64,000 nt of DNA from Metabacillus litoralis. Its GTDB lineage: Bacteria; Bacillota; Bacilli; Bacillales; Bacillaceae. The notes under the pieces were generated by a model, which ran no database searches, was not told the origin of the DNA, and saw only the letters and a program-made list of their open reading frames with translations. The stretch lies in contig NZ_JAIVKL010000008.1 of the NCBI RefSeq assembly GCF_020524045.1, positions 124,001 to 188,000 on the forward strand, given 5' to 3'. Numbering within the stretch: position 1 is the first letter of the stretch; the number at the start of each line of letters is the position of its first letter. Shown one piece after another: positions 8,603 to 15,741 of this stretch. The position numbers and the translations under genes are program-made.

Positions 8603-8645
8603 AAAAAAGCTTTTAAGAGTAATGATCTCTAAAGAGCTTTTTTTG
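8603..8645 (+). terminator. Rho-independent terminator
   Basis: AAAAAAGCTTTTAAGAG ... CTCTAAAGAGCTTTTTTT. It closes the preceding immunity gene and insulates the riboswitch-controlled unit that follows. Confidence 0.75.
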
Positions 8646-8751
8646 TTTTACAGGGACATTAAAAATACTTGATGACAACAAATACACTTAATGTCTCTTA
8701 ATAAAATCTTATAAACTAACTGAAATATATTAATTTTTTAAAATATTTCGT

Positions 8752-8779
8752 TTGATAATAGCGTATTTCGTAGTACAAT
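8752..8779 (+). promoter_or_regulatory. Predicted sigma-A promoter of the riboswitch unit
   Basis: TTGATA at 8752-8757, a 16-base spacer and TACAAT at 8774-8779. Transcription would begin just upstream of the riboswitch aptamer. Confidence 0.55.
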
Positions 8780-8802
8780 TAACCTATTACTTTTAGATTA
8801 TT

Positions 8803-8887
8803 AGATAAAGGCAAACCTATCGAAAGGTAGGGACGCAAAACTACGGGCCTAAAGCAAATGCTATGGTAGCCGAGTCGCCTATTAAGA
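8803..8887 (+). promoter_or_regulatory. Cyclic-di-GMP-I (GEMM-I) riboswitch aptamer
   Basis: The conserved parts of the class I aptamer appear in order. AAAGGCAAACC is at 8807-8817. A stem capped by a GAAA tetraloop follows (CCTATCGAAAGGTAGG). Then come GGACGCAAA, a second stem with ACTACGGGCCTAAAG (the tetraloop receptor), and TATGGTAGCC closing that stem. GAGTCGCC closes the aptamer. Class I aptamers bind cyclic-di-GMP between the two stems. A terminator hairpin stands 21 bases downstream, so control is most likely by transcription termination. The direction (on or off) cannot be read by eye. Confidence 0.92.
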
Positions 8888-8907
8888 TGGATGTTCTTAC
8901 AAATGAT

Positions 8908-8935
8908 GATCCACCTATTTAGGTGGGTCTTTTTC
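8908..8935 (+). terminator. Riboswitch expression-platform terminator
   Basis: GATCCACCTATTTAGGTGGG followed by TCTTTTTCT. It sits between the aptamer and the ribosome binding site at 8953, as in transcription-attenuating riboswitches. Confidence 0.85.
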
Positions 8936-8967
8936 TAGTTAATCAACTATTGAGGAGGATTACAGTT

Positions 8968-9717
8968 ATGGGATTTTTAAGAGATATGGGTAAATTTGCT
9001 GGTAAAGCAACAGGAACTGTTATTGGTGGGGCAATCAATGTTGTTGGAGATGTAACAGGTAGTAAGTTTATTAACGAAGTTGGAGATGGTGTTAAAAAAG
9101 CATCCGAATTTGCTGGTGACACTGTAGGGCAAATTGCCGATGGTGCTTGGAATACTGCTTCAGGATTGATCCAAGATGATAAGCATAAAATGGATCAAGG
9201 ATTGAACGATATGGGAGATTCAGTAGGTAGAACAGCAAAGGGAGTCTATCATACTGCAAAAAATACATATGGTAGTGGCAAAACTGCATATGAGGGATTT
9301 AGAGATGGAGACGACATAAAAGTCAAACAAGGATTACGAGATATTGGTAAAACAGTAGCAATAAGTACACTTGCTGTTGGAATGGTAGATTTAGTTGATG
9401 GAGCAGATGGTGGTGACCCAGCTTCACCTACTCAAAATATGGCCGATGCAGGAACAGAAGGAGTATCAAATGTGCAATATGCAGAAACTCATGTGGCTCA
9501 AACAGAGGTTGCATCTACGACAGAAACACCAGAACAACCTGGAACACACCATGTACAACCTCATTGGGTAGAAGGACATTGGCGGGATGGTGTATGGATT
9601 GAAGGTTATTGGAGAGACGGAGATGGGAATACTGCCGTCAATTTGAGTGAAGAAGAAGGTGGAGGGTATTTACGAACTGATGCCGATGGAAATCCTACTA
9701 ATAATTTAAATTCATAG
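8968..9717 (+). CDS. Glycine-rich repetitive protein with WRDGDG tail, under c-di-GMP control
   Basis: 249 residues. ATG 8968 is chosen because GAGGAGG lies 8 bases before it; an upstream in-frame start at 8923 lies inside the terminator. Residues 1-135 are small amphipathic repeats rich in Gly, Ala, Lys and Asp (GKFAGKATGTVIGGAINVVG; GDSVGRTAKGVYHTAKNTYG). Near residue 137 there is one weak hydrophobic stretch (VAISTLAVGMVDLV). The C-terminus has a tandem tryptophan motif, HWVEGHWRDG then WIEGYWRDGDG, followed by GGGYLRTDADGNPTNNL. There is no classical signal peptide. The family is not known to me. It lies between toxin cassettes and the second LXG gene and may be a co-exported or surface protein. 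That role is inferred. Confidence 0.7.
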   Translation: MGFLRDMGKFAGKATGTVIGGAINVVGDVTGSKFINEVGDGVKKASEFAGDTVGQIADGAWNTASGLIQDDKHKMDQGLNDMGDSVGRTAKGVYHTAKNTYGSGKTAYEGFRDGDDIKVKQGLRDIGKTVAISTLAVGMVDLVDGADGGDPASPTQNMADAGTEGVSNVQYAETHVAQTEVASTTETPEQPGTHHVQPHWVEGHWRDGVWIEGYWRDGDGNTAVNLSEEEGGGYLRTDADGNPTNNLNS

Positions 9718-9874
9718 GATCCATGCTAGTCTAATAGTTTAGTATTGTTTTAATAGAGTTCCTTATTAATGGTAATTAACGTTTACTTTTTTTATCAAAA
9801 ATTTTAGACTCAGTAATATGAAAAGTTTTAGAACTGCTTAAACATACTTACTTCAATGGTTATTGAGTTCAAGT

Positions 9875-9914
9875 AAAAAGGTTAACTTGAAGAATTTTTC
9901 AAGTTAGCCTCTTT
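9875..9914 (+). terminator. Rho-independent terminator
   Basis: AAAAAGGTTAACTTGAAG ... TTTTTCAAGTTAGCCTCTTTT, closing the riboswitch unit before the next promoter region. Confidence 0.75.
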
Positions 9915-9971
9915 TGCGTTTTATCAAATTTAACTCACTTGTTTAAAAAACTATTAATGCATGATGATATC

Positions 9972-10216
9972 ATTCTTCTTATTTTAACCTCGATTCATAA
10001 GTCATTTCGCCTAATCAAGATAAGTTATTTTGTTATTTTCTTCCTACAGACAACAACTATTCATAGGCACAAAGTTCCTTTTTCTAACAATTGCCTGTTA
10101 AATTGTATATTTGATTGGATTTATATGGTATTTATAATAAGTGGATTTAATTGGATATTACAAATACCTCGCCTAGAGTTAATACATACAAACAGAAATT
10201 GAAAGAAAGGTAGTCG
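9972..10216 (+). promoter_or_regulatory. Repeated LXG promoter region, copy 2
   Basis: Similar to 797-987 and 43978-44200. Copies 2 and 3 also share an upstream part (CATAAGTCATTTCGCCTA, with one change between them) that copy 1 lacks. The promoter-like core is TTGATT at 10111-10116, 16 bases, and TATAAT at 10133-10138. The final 25 bases before the ATG, including the ribosome binding site, are identical to copy 1. Confidence 0.7.
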
Positions 10217-12619
10217 ATGTCTTTGAAAGTATATGAGGCAAGAAGCTTAATAGAGTCAATGGAAGATCGCGCGAAGGAATATTCAAGCCTGAGGGAAAAG
10301 CTGGTTCTTCTTCGGAAACGTTTTTTAGATATTGTGCAACTGGATGATGCTTTAAAAGGAAAAGGGGCAAATGCCATCAAGGGTTTTTATCAGGCACAAA
10401 TAGATGTTGTTGATGCATGGCTACGACTTATTGATCGGCAAATCGCCTTCTTTAAAGGAATATCAGGTGATGCTGGAGATAATGACTTATCAGGGAACAC
10501 TGTTGTTTATCAAAGCTTTCTAGAATCAGAATTATCACATCATGAGAAAAATTACATGATGATGGTTGATAGTCAGCAGGATGAACTAAAACGAATATTT
10601 AATCGAGTGGATGATTTAGTTCCTTTAAATGTATTTTCAACAGATCGGTTCATGGATGCGGTCGCAGAGGCAAAAAAAGGTCGAAATGAAACACTTCAAG
10701 CTGTTGAAAATTTTGATGAAAAGTTAAAATCAGAATATACACTATCAGAGGATGATGAGCATTATGTTGTGGCACTATTTCAAAAACTCCTAGAGGCAAC
10801 TCGTCAAGGAAATGAAATTCTACCGATCCACTTTAATGCCGAACAATTCCAATCTAGTGATGTATACCTATTAAAAGAACAAGCAGAAAATCAAGCAAAC
10901 GACTATCTAAACTTTAAAGAAGAACAAGAAAAAGCAAGAGAACAAATGAAACGTCTTGAAGAACAAAAACAACGTCCATGGTATGAAAAAACATGGGATG
11001 GTGTAAAGAACTTCACAGGTGAGTTAACTGGATATTACGATTATATTCGTGCCTCAGAAGGTGTTGATCCCATCACTGGTGCTGAACTTACAACAGCTCA
11101 ACGTGTGACAGCTGGAGCAATGGCAGCAGCAGGTTTTATCCCTGTTGTTGGATGGGCAGGAAGAATCGTCAAAGGTGGAGGAGCCATCTATAAAACCGCC
11201 AAAGGTATGCATGCAGCGGATCAGGCACTGGATGTTTACTTGAACGCGAAAACTTTCTCAAACCTTGAAAAAGCAGAACTAGGAATCTATGGTCTTGTTT
11301 CAGTCAATGGTTTTAATGAATATATACTTGGCAAAGACATGTTCGGAAACGAATTAACAGACCTTCAGCGTCAACAAAGCTTATATTATAGTATTCTAGG
11401 TCCAGCATTAATGGCTACGCCGTTTATCCCAAGTTTAGTGAAGAATGGTAAAGTTGTTACAGAAGAAACAATTGGAAAATTGCATCAACTAACACTGAAA
11501 ACAAAAACTGGGGCTATTTCTTTTGGTAGAGAATTACAGGGTGGTATGAATGTTCTTCTTCAAAATCCTAGAACAAATTTAGCGTTTAGTTCAATTGGGA
11601 ATTCACCAATGAATGTTATGAATCCTATGCAAATATTGAAGGATATTGACCAAGGAATGTCGAAGTTTTCTTTTGGAGATATAAGGAGCAGTGCGAAATC
11701 TGCTGGAAGTACAAATAAGTATACTCAAGTTGAAAATGTAGCAGTTAAACAAACATTCACAGACGAAGAAATCGAAGCACTGAAGCAATTTATGAAGAGC
11801 AACCCAGAATCCAATATTAAAGACTATCTGAAAATTACACCTCCTGAATACACATCAAGCTTTGATGATATTCGAAGAGTTCTTGGTGGTCAATCCGAAT
11901 TAGCTGGGGATATGCATCAAGCAGGACATTTGAACAAAGCTGCGCTTGATTTCTTACTAGAAGATGTCATGACGGTTGTAAGTAAAGATTCTAGTTTGTC
12001 TGAACGGGCTTTGGCGGGTTTCTTTTTGATTAATAAACCTGGTAAAGTAGTTGATAAAGTCTATGATGGGATTGGCAAGAAGATAGATGGTGTTGGTGAT
12101 GGTACTAAGGGTACAGGAAATCGTTTGGCTGGAGCAAGTGATGTTAAAACATTAGTGGGAAGAGGAGAACAGTATACAAACGGAAGGAAAAATCGATTAA
12201 AATCTAATATTAGGTATAAAACTGGAGAGTATAACTACTTCTATGAAACAGATATTGCAGGTAGGATTGTAAAATTTGAAACAGAAAATTTACATTTAAC
12301 AACGAGAACAGATAGATTGTCACACAGTAAAAATACACCAGGTAAAGTAAAAGGTCAGGACCACGCTGGACATTTGGCAGGTGATAGGTTTGGAGGCTCA
12401 CCTAAAATTGATAATTTGGTTTCGCAATTGTCTGATGTTAATTTGAAGCAATATAAGAAAATTGAAGATGAATGGGCTGCAGCTTTAAAGGAAACCCCTC
12501 CAAAAGAAGTAACAATTAATCTAGAAGTAATATACTCTGGGAAAAACGTGAGGCCGGAAAAATTCCTAGTAAAATACACAATTGATGGTGACTCGTTCTC
12601 CGAAGTCCTTTTAAACTAA
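10217..12619 (+). CDS. LXG polymorphic toxin with DNA/RNA non-specific endonuclease domain
   Basis: 800 residues. Residues 1 to about 490 are almost the same as in the toxin at 988: the LXG export domain and a GFIPVVGWAG pre-toxin region. A linker (about 500-635) absent from the first toxin follows and ends GIGKKIDGVGDGTKGTG. The C-terminal domain has ETDIAGRIVKFETENLHL, then GQDHAGHLAGDRFGGSPKID with the DHxGH signature (His716 and His719), and LEVIYSGKNVRPEKFLVKYT. This is the Endonuclea_NS_2 pattern of non-specific nucleases. It would be exported by the type VII system and degrade nucleic acid in a target cell. The linker is repeated at 13440, marking the cassette exchange point. Its immunity gene follows 19 bases later. 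Confidence 0.88.
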   Translation: MSLKVYEARSLIESMEDRAKEYSSLREKLVLLRKRFLDIVQLDDALKGKGANAIKGFYQAQIDVVDAWLRLIDRQIAFFKGISGDAGDNDLSGNTVVYQSFLESELSHHEKNYMMMVDSQQDELKRIFNRVDDLVPLNVFSTDRFMDAVAEAKKGRNETLQAVENFDEKLKSEYTLSEDDEHYVVALFQKLLEATRQGNEILPIHFNAEQFQSSDVYLLKEQAENQANDYLNFKEEQEKAREQMKRLEEQKQRPWYEKTWDGVKNFTGELTGYYDYIRASEGVDPITGAELTTAQRVTAGAMAAAGFIPVVGWAGRIVKGGGAIYKTAKGMHAADQALDVYLNAKTFSNLEKAELGIYGLVSVNGFNEYILGKDMFGNELTDLQRQQSLYYSILGPALMATPFIPSLVKNGKVVTEETIGKLHQLTLKTKTGAISFGRELQGGMNVLLQNPRTNLAFSSIGNSPMNVMNPMQILKDIDQGMSKFSFGDIRSSAKSAGSTNKYTQVENVAVKQTFTDEEIEALKQFMKSNPESNIKDYLKITPPEYTSSFDDIRRVLGGQSELAGDMHQAGHLNKAALDFLLEDVMTVVSKDSSLSERALAGFFLINKPGKVVDKVYDGIGKKIDGVGDGTKGTGNRLAGASDVKTLVGRGEQYTNGRKNRLKSNIRYKTGEYNYFYETDIAGRIVKFETENLHLTTRTDRLSHSKNTPGKVKGQDHAGHLAGDRFGGSPKIDNLVSQLSDVNLKQYKKIEDEWAAALKETPPKEVTINLEVIYSGKNVRPEKFLVKYTIDGDSFSEVLLN

Positions 12620-12638
12620 TCTAAGGAGTGAAAACTAG

Positions 12639-13094
12639 ATGAATACTTTTGAAGATAGATTTAGTGAATTGCAAGCTGATATGATATCCATATGTATGGA
12701 GTATATTAAAGAGAGAGCGGATAAAGTATATGTTTACGCTTCATGTGAGGAAACTGTTATTTCGAGCAAGTTTTTTTATTTAATTAATAATCAGTATGTG
12801 AAGCCTCATAAAGTGAATGATGCATTGGCGAATGGGGATGAAAGTTACGATGTATCTTCGGAACGCCAGTTTATGGTATTAGATATCTTAAATGAAGATA
12901 TTGAAAAAATTAAAGAATTATGTTTTGAATATGAAAAAGACATGCCTACTGAAATGAAGTTAATATATGATGTTAAGAGTGGCAAATTCAAAGCTGAATA
13001 CAAGTATGATTTAGTTTATACTAATCATGAAACTAAAACGGCTCGTCAGATTGCTGATGAGTGGTTTGATGAGATACAAAATAATAAACTTTAA
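12639..13094 (+). CDS. YezG-like (DUF600) immunity protein
   Basis: 151 residues, ATG behind AAGGAGTG. The N-terminal FSELQADMISICMEYIKERA then DKVYVYASCEE and the C-terminal PTEMKLIYDVKSGKFKAEYK match the layout of the YezG/DUF600 antitoxins that guard YeeF-type LXG nucleases in B. subtilis. Cytosolic and acidic, it should neutralise the nuclease at 10217-12619. The two genes look like one transcription unit ending at the terminator at 13131. Confidence 0.82.
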   Translation: MNTFEDRFSELQADMISICMEYIKERADKVYVYASCEETVISSKFFYLINNQYVKPHKVNDALANGDESYDVSSERQFMVLDILNEDIEKIKELCFEYEKDMPTEMKLIYDVKSGKFKAEYKYDLVYTNHETKTARQIADEWFDEIQNNKL

Positions 13095-13130
13095 GGTTTG
13101 ATTATCAAGCCGTTTTATTATTGAAACTAT

Positions 13131-13168
13131 AAAGCACTTGATTGCTTGCCGATTAGGAAACAAGTGCT
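13131..13168 (+). terminator. Rho-independent terminator, cassette family A
   Basis: AAAGCACTTGATTGC ... AACAAGTGCTTTTTG followed by more T. Stem shared with 3414, 7651 and 14623. Confidence 0.85.
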
Positions 13169-13220
13169 TTTTGTTTTTTATGAGACAATTATGCTTTAGA
13201 TATCATGAAAGATGCTTTAC

Positions 13221-13338
13221 TGAAATTCATAGCTCATGATGGTACTACCTTCATGGAGTATTGATTTTATATTTGGTTTAATGAGAAGTACGATAAACAG
13301 GCGAGATGACATTTTACGTGGTAGGAGGACTTATGACA
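13221..13338 (+). repeat. Cassette spacer block, copy 2
   Basis: Matches 3493-3611. It contains CATGATGGTACTACCTTCATG as an imperfect inverted repeat and ends GCGAGATGACATTTTACG. It lies between the immunity gene at 12639 and the next toxin fragment. Two small hairpins follow at about 13361-13435 (AGAAGCAAGG/CTTGCTTCTT and GGACG...CGTCC). Confidence 0.6.
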
Positions 13339-13439
13339 GGGCATTGACAATAAACATACGAAAGAAGCAAGGGGACGGATCTCTTGCTTCTTTTGTTTCG
13401 CTAAGCTAAGGACGCAAAAGAAACGTCCCTATGGTTTTC

Positions 13440-14091
13440 GCTTGATTTCTTATTAGAAGATGTGATGACGGTTGTAAGTAAAGATTCAAGTTTGTCTGAA
13501 CGGGCTTTGGCGGGTTTCTTTTTGATTAATAAACCTGGTAAAGTAGTTGATAAAGTCTATGATGGGATTGGCAAGAAGATAGATGATGTTGGTGATGGTA
13601 CTAAGGGTACGGGTAAAGGTAAACCGATTTATACAAAAGGTTTTGAAATAGAGCCTAAGTATAGTTCTTATGAGCAAAGGGTAAAAACAACACCAGTTAA
13701 CAAAGGAGAATGGATTAGCGAACGTGCAGAGTCGTTATTTATCTCAGATAAGACTGGTGAAATAAAAAAGTATCTTGATGAAGCTGGTATTGACGGCGTT
13801 GAGTACAAAAACGGTATGCCAGACTTTTCTCCATTTTCTAAAGGTGAGGTCAAGCTAGAAAATATGACTAATGATCGAAAATCTAATTTTTCAACTGCGG
13901 ATGAAAACTTAGCCAAAAAATGGAGTACTCCAGAACAAAAGTGGACAGCAGACGATATTGCTTATTGAAGAGAAGATAATAAATATACTTAGTATGAACT
14001 TAACGATTTGGAAACAATTCACTTAGTACCAAATAAGATTAATAGCGTCTTTAAACATTAGGGTGGAGTTGGCGAATACAACAAAAGTTAA
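13440..14091 (+). pseudogene. Orphan toxin cassette: LXG linker plus WHH-type nuclease, three in-frame stops
   Basis: The first 174 bases copy 11944-12117 almost exactly, encoding the linker from LDFLLEDV to GDGTKGTG. A new domain follows: ERAESLFISDKTGEIKKYLD, GIDGVEYKNGMPDFSPFSKG, then MTNDRKSNFSTADENLAKKW. This resembles the N-terminal part of WHH/HNH toxin nucleases found beside DUF6985 immunity genes. The frame is broken by TGA at 13966 and TAG at 13990 and 14059. Reading straight through them in the same frame gives the expected tail (YELNDLETIHLVPNKINSVF, GGVGEYNKS) to the TAA at 14089. The catalytic Trp-His pair falls exactly on the second stop and the next Tyr. No start codon or LXG domain is attached; a GTG at 13462 has no ribosome binding site. 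Confidence 0.8.
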
Positions 14092-14109
14092 GTTAGGAGA
14101 GTATATAAA

Positions 14110-14595
14110 ATGACATTGATTAATGATGAATTGTTTGGAAAACTTGAGTATAAAAATAATTTCTGGCGAGGCGAAATGACTATTAAAATGTTTAATCTCG
14201 AAAAAAAAATATTATTGAGTGTTGATGCACATGAAGATGCAGACTTTTCAACTACACAAAGAGATGCATTTATTAATTTTATTCAAGATATGAACCATAT
14301 TATGAGCGAGGCGGAAAAGGAAGTCTATGAGTACTATAGTGAGAATGTCGATGAATACAGAGAAATGTTAGAAAATGAATCACTAGAAAATAAAATTGCT
14401 CCTAAGATAGATTCTTTATCTAGCTTAGCAGAATTAGTGAAACCTACTGAATTAATTGTTAGAAGAGTAAGGAAGAATGGTAAGAGAAGATTGGGGTTAT
14501 TGTGCGATGTTTCTTGGGACATTGAGGATGGATTGGGTATAAAAATTGAAGATGAAGTTGTAGAAGAAGTAGGGTATCAAGATATAGTTTTATAA
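14110..14595 (+). CDS. DUF6985-like immunity protein
   Basis: 161 residues, ATG after TTAGGAGAGTATATAAA. The sequence shows the DUF6985 layout: LFGKLEYKNNFWRGEMTIKM at the start, a helical TTQRDAFINFIQDMNHIM, and the closing LGLLCDVSWDIEDGLGIKIE then VEEVGYQDIVL. Proteins of this type are found beside WHH and related toxin nucleases. Here it starts 18 bases after such a nuclease fragment. It is intact while the toxin is dead, like the other cassettes. Confidence 0.78.
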   Translation: MTLINDELFGKLEYKNNFWRGEMTIKMFNLEKKILLSVDAHEDADFSTTQRDAFINFIQDMNHIMSEAEKEVYEYYSENVDEYREMLENESLENKIAPKIDSLSSLAELVKPTELIVRRVRKNGKRRLGLLCDVSWDIEDGLGIKIEDEVVEEVGYQDIVL

Positions 14596-14622
14596 TATTT
14601 CTACTTACAATTTGAGCTAATG

Positions 14623-14663
14623 AAAAGCACTTGAATCAGAATTTGAGCATCAAGTGCTTTTTT
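14623..14663 (+). terminator. Rho-independent terminator, cassette family A
   Basis: AAAAGCACTTGAATC ... GCATCAAGTGCTTTTTT. Confidence 0.85.
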
Positions 14664-14732
14664 GCATTTATTTAGAATACTTGAACACAGTAAAGAAAAC
14701 ACTGACATACTAAGGAGATTTATTTATTTTAA

Positions 14733-15002
14733 GATAAACGTAAGGTTCCTAGCGAAATAATAGTGAAATATAAAAATCTTGTTCCAAAAGAAATAATAGA
14801 CTTGTGGTAGGAATATGGATTTGGAACATTTATGCAGAAATATTTTAAAAGTGTTAATCCAGAAGAGTACATTGATATTTTACAAGGGTGTAGTCCAAGG
14901 TATACGGATTCTGTAGTGTTATTTGCTACTGTTATGGGAGATTTAGTATTATGGGCTGGTTATGTAAGATTGCTTAATTTTAGATACGGAGAGGTATTAA
15001 TA
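14733..15002 (+). pseudogene. GAD-like (DUF1851-type) immunity remnant
   Basis: From 14733 the frame reads DKRKVPSEIIVKYKNLVPKE then IIDLW, a TAG at 14808-14810, and EYGFGTFMQKYFKSVNPEEY then VLFATVMGDLVLW. This is the GAD-like pattern of polymorphic-toxin immunity proteins (P-x-E-I-I, L-W-x-x-Y-G-F-G, then GDL-x-x-W). The true N-terminus is missing and a nonsense codon interrupts it. After the stop the frame is open and runs without a break into the SUKH gene that follows, so a fused 203-residue product from ATG 14832 is formally possible. Confidence 0.6.
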
Positions 15003-15443
15003 ATGCGCTATGAACTAATTAAGACAAACGAAGAAAATAGTTTTTATCCAGTTACTGAAAATAATATAAAAGAGGTTGAGCAGAAACTCGGGTTGAATTT
15101 TCCTAAGGAGTTAGTTAATTTTTATATAGAAGTTGGCTACGGGTTTATTAAAGGTTCAGGGTTTAATATTAATTGTATTATGGATCCTTATTCCGTAAGA
15201 GATTATCGGTTAAGAATTAATGATTTTGAGTTCTATCCCGACATAGAAATCTATGATGAATTTGAAAGTGACAAACTAATATTTTTTGAAGGTAGTGAAT
15301 CAGCTTTAATGTCAATCGAATTGAATGAAAAGAATAGCAGCCCAGTATACTATTATGATATTCAAATTGCGACTTCTCTTGAAGAATTTTTAAGAAAATT
15401 AGAAGAAAATGATAAATATTACTTGGAGTTACTAGTTGATTAA
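15003..15443 (+). CDS. SMI1/KNR4 (SUKH) family immunity protein
   Basis: 146 residues from ATG 15003, which has GGAGAGG 8 bases upstream. The in-frame ATG at 14832 would add a piece of a different immunity family and has no good ribosome binding site. Motifs are VTENNIKEVEQKLGLNFPKE then LVNFYIEVGYGFIKGSGFNI and the closing IATSLEEFLRKLEE, typical of SUKH proteins. No toxin fragment precedes it. It is the last recognisable member of the island. Confidence 0.75.
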   Translation: MRYELIKTNEENSFYPVTENNIKEVEQKLGLNFPKELVNFYIEVGYGFIKGSGFNINCIMDPYSVRDYRLRINDFEFYPDIEIYDEFESDKLIFFEGSESALMSIELNEKNSSPVYYYDIQIATSLEEFLRKLEENDKYYLELLVD

Positions 15444-15741
15444 AAACAAAAGTTTAAAGATTTTGGGTATATACAATTCTGTCTCATGACTTAGCATATT
15501 TGGATATTGTTCTCCTGACTTAGGTAGGTACCAAATTTCGATTTAAAGAACTAGATCAACTACAAAGGTCATATAAAATCAATAAAATTGTAGGAAAATA
15601 TCACATACTTTATTATAATAACCACTAGATAGTAAACTACTATATTCAAACAATAAATTATAAAAAGACTTCAGATGTTCGGTTTATGTCAGGTATCATT
15701 TTGACTTCTAAACAGTCTTTATTTGAATGGAATGATTTTAT
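15444..15741. other. Intergenic at island end, nothing identified
   Basis: AT-rich spacer without a clear terminator or reading frame. A weak dyad (AAGACTTCAGATG / CATTTTGACTTC) lies around 15664-15706. The TIR gene start at 15742 lacks a strong ribosome binding site. Confidence 0.3.

Noticed and set aside
9939-10202. An 87-codon plus-strand frame before the second LXG gene.
   Set aside because: It lies within the repeated promoter region and has no ribosome binding site. The counterpart regions before 988 and 44271 are not open in the same way.
13462-13968. The open frame 13462-13968 as a complete 168-residue gene.
   Set aside because: It begins inside a copied linker without a ribosome binding site and its homology continues beyond the stop. 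It is part of the pseudogene at 13440-14091.
3414-14663. Regularly recurring short repeats in the toxin island, considered as a CRISPR array.
   Set aside because: The repeats are terminator hairpins and spacer blocks separated by genes at irregular distances. No array structure or cas genes are present.
5545-14810. TAG codons in several otherwise continuous frames (5716, 13990, 14059, 14808) suggested stop-codon readthrough.
   Set aside because: The same fragments also have frameshifts, missing starts or a TGA, and intact genes end normally at TAG. Decay explains all cases more simply.
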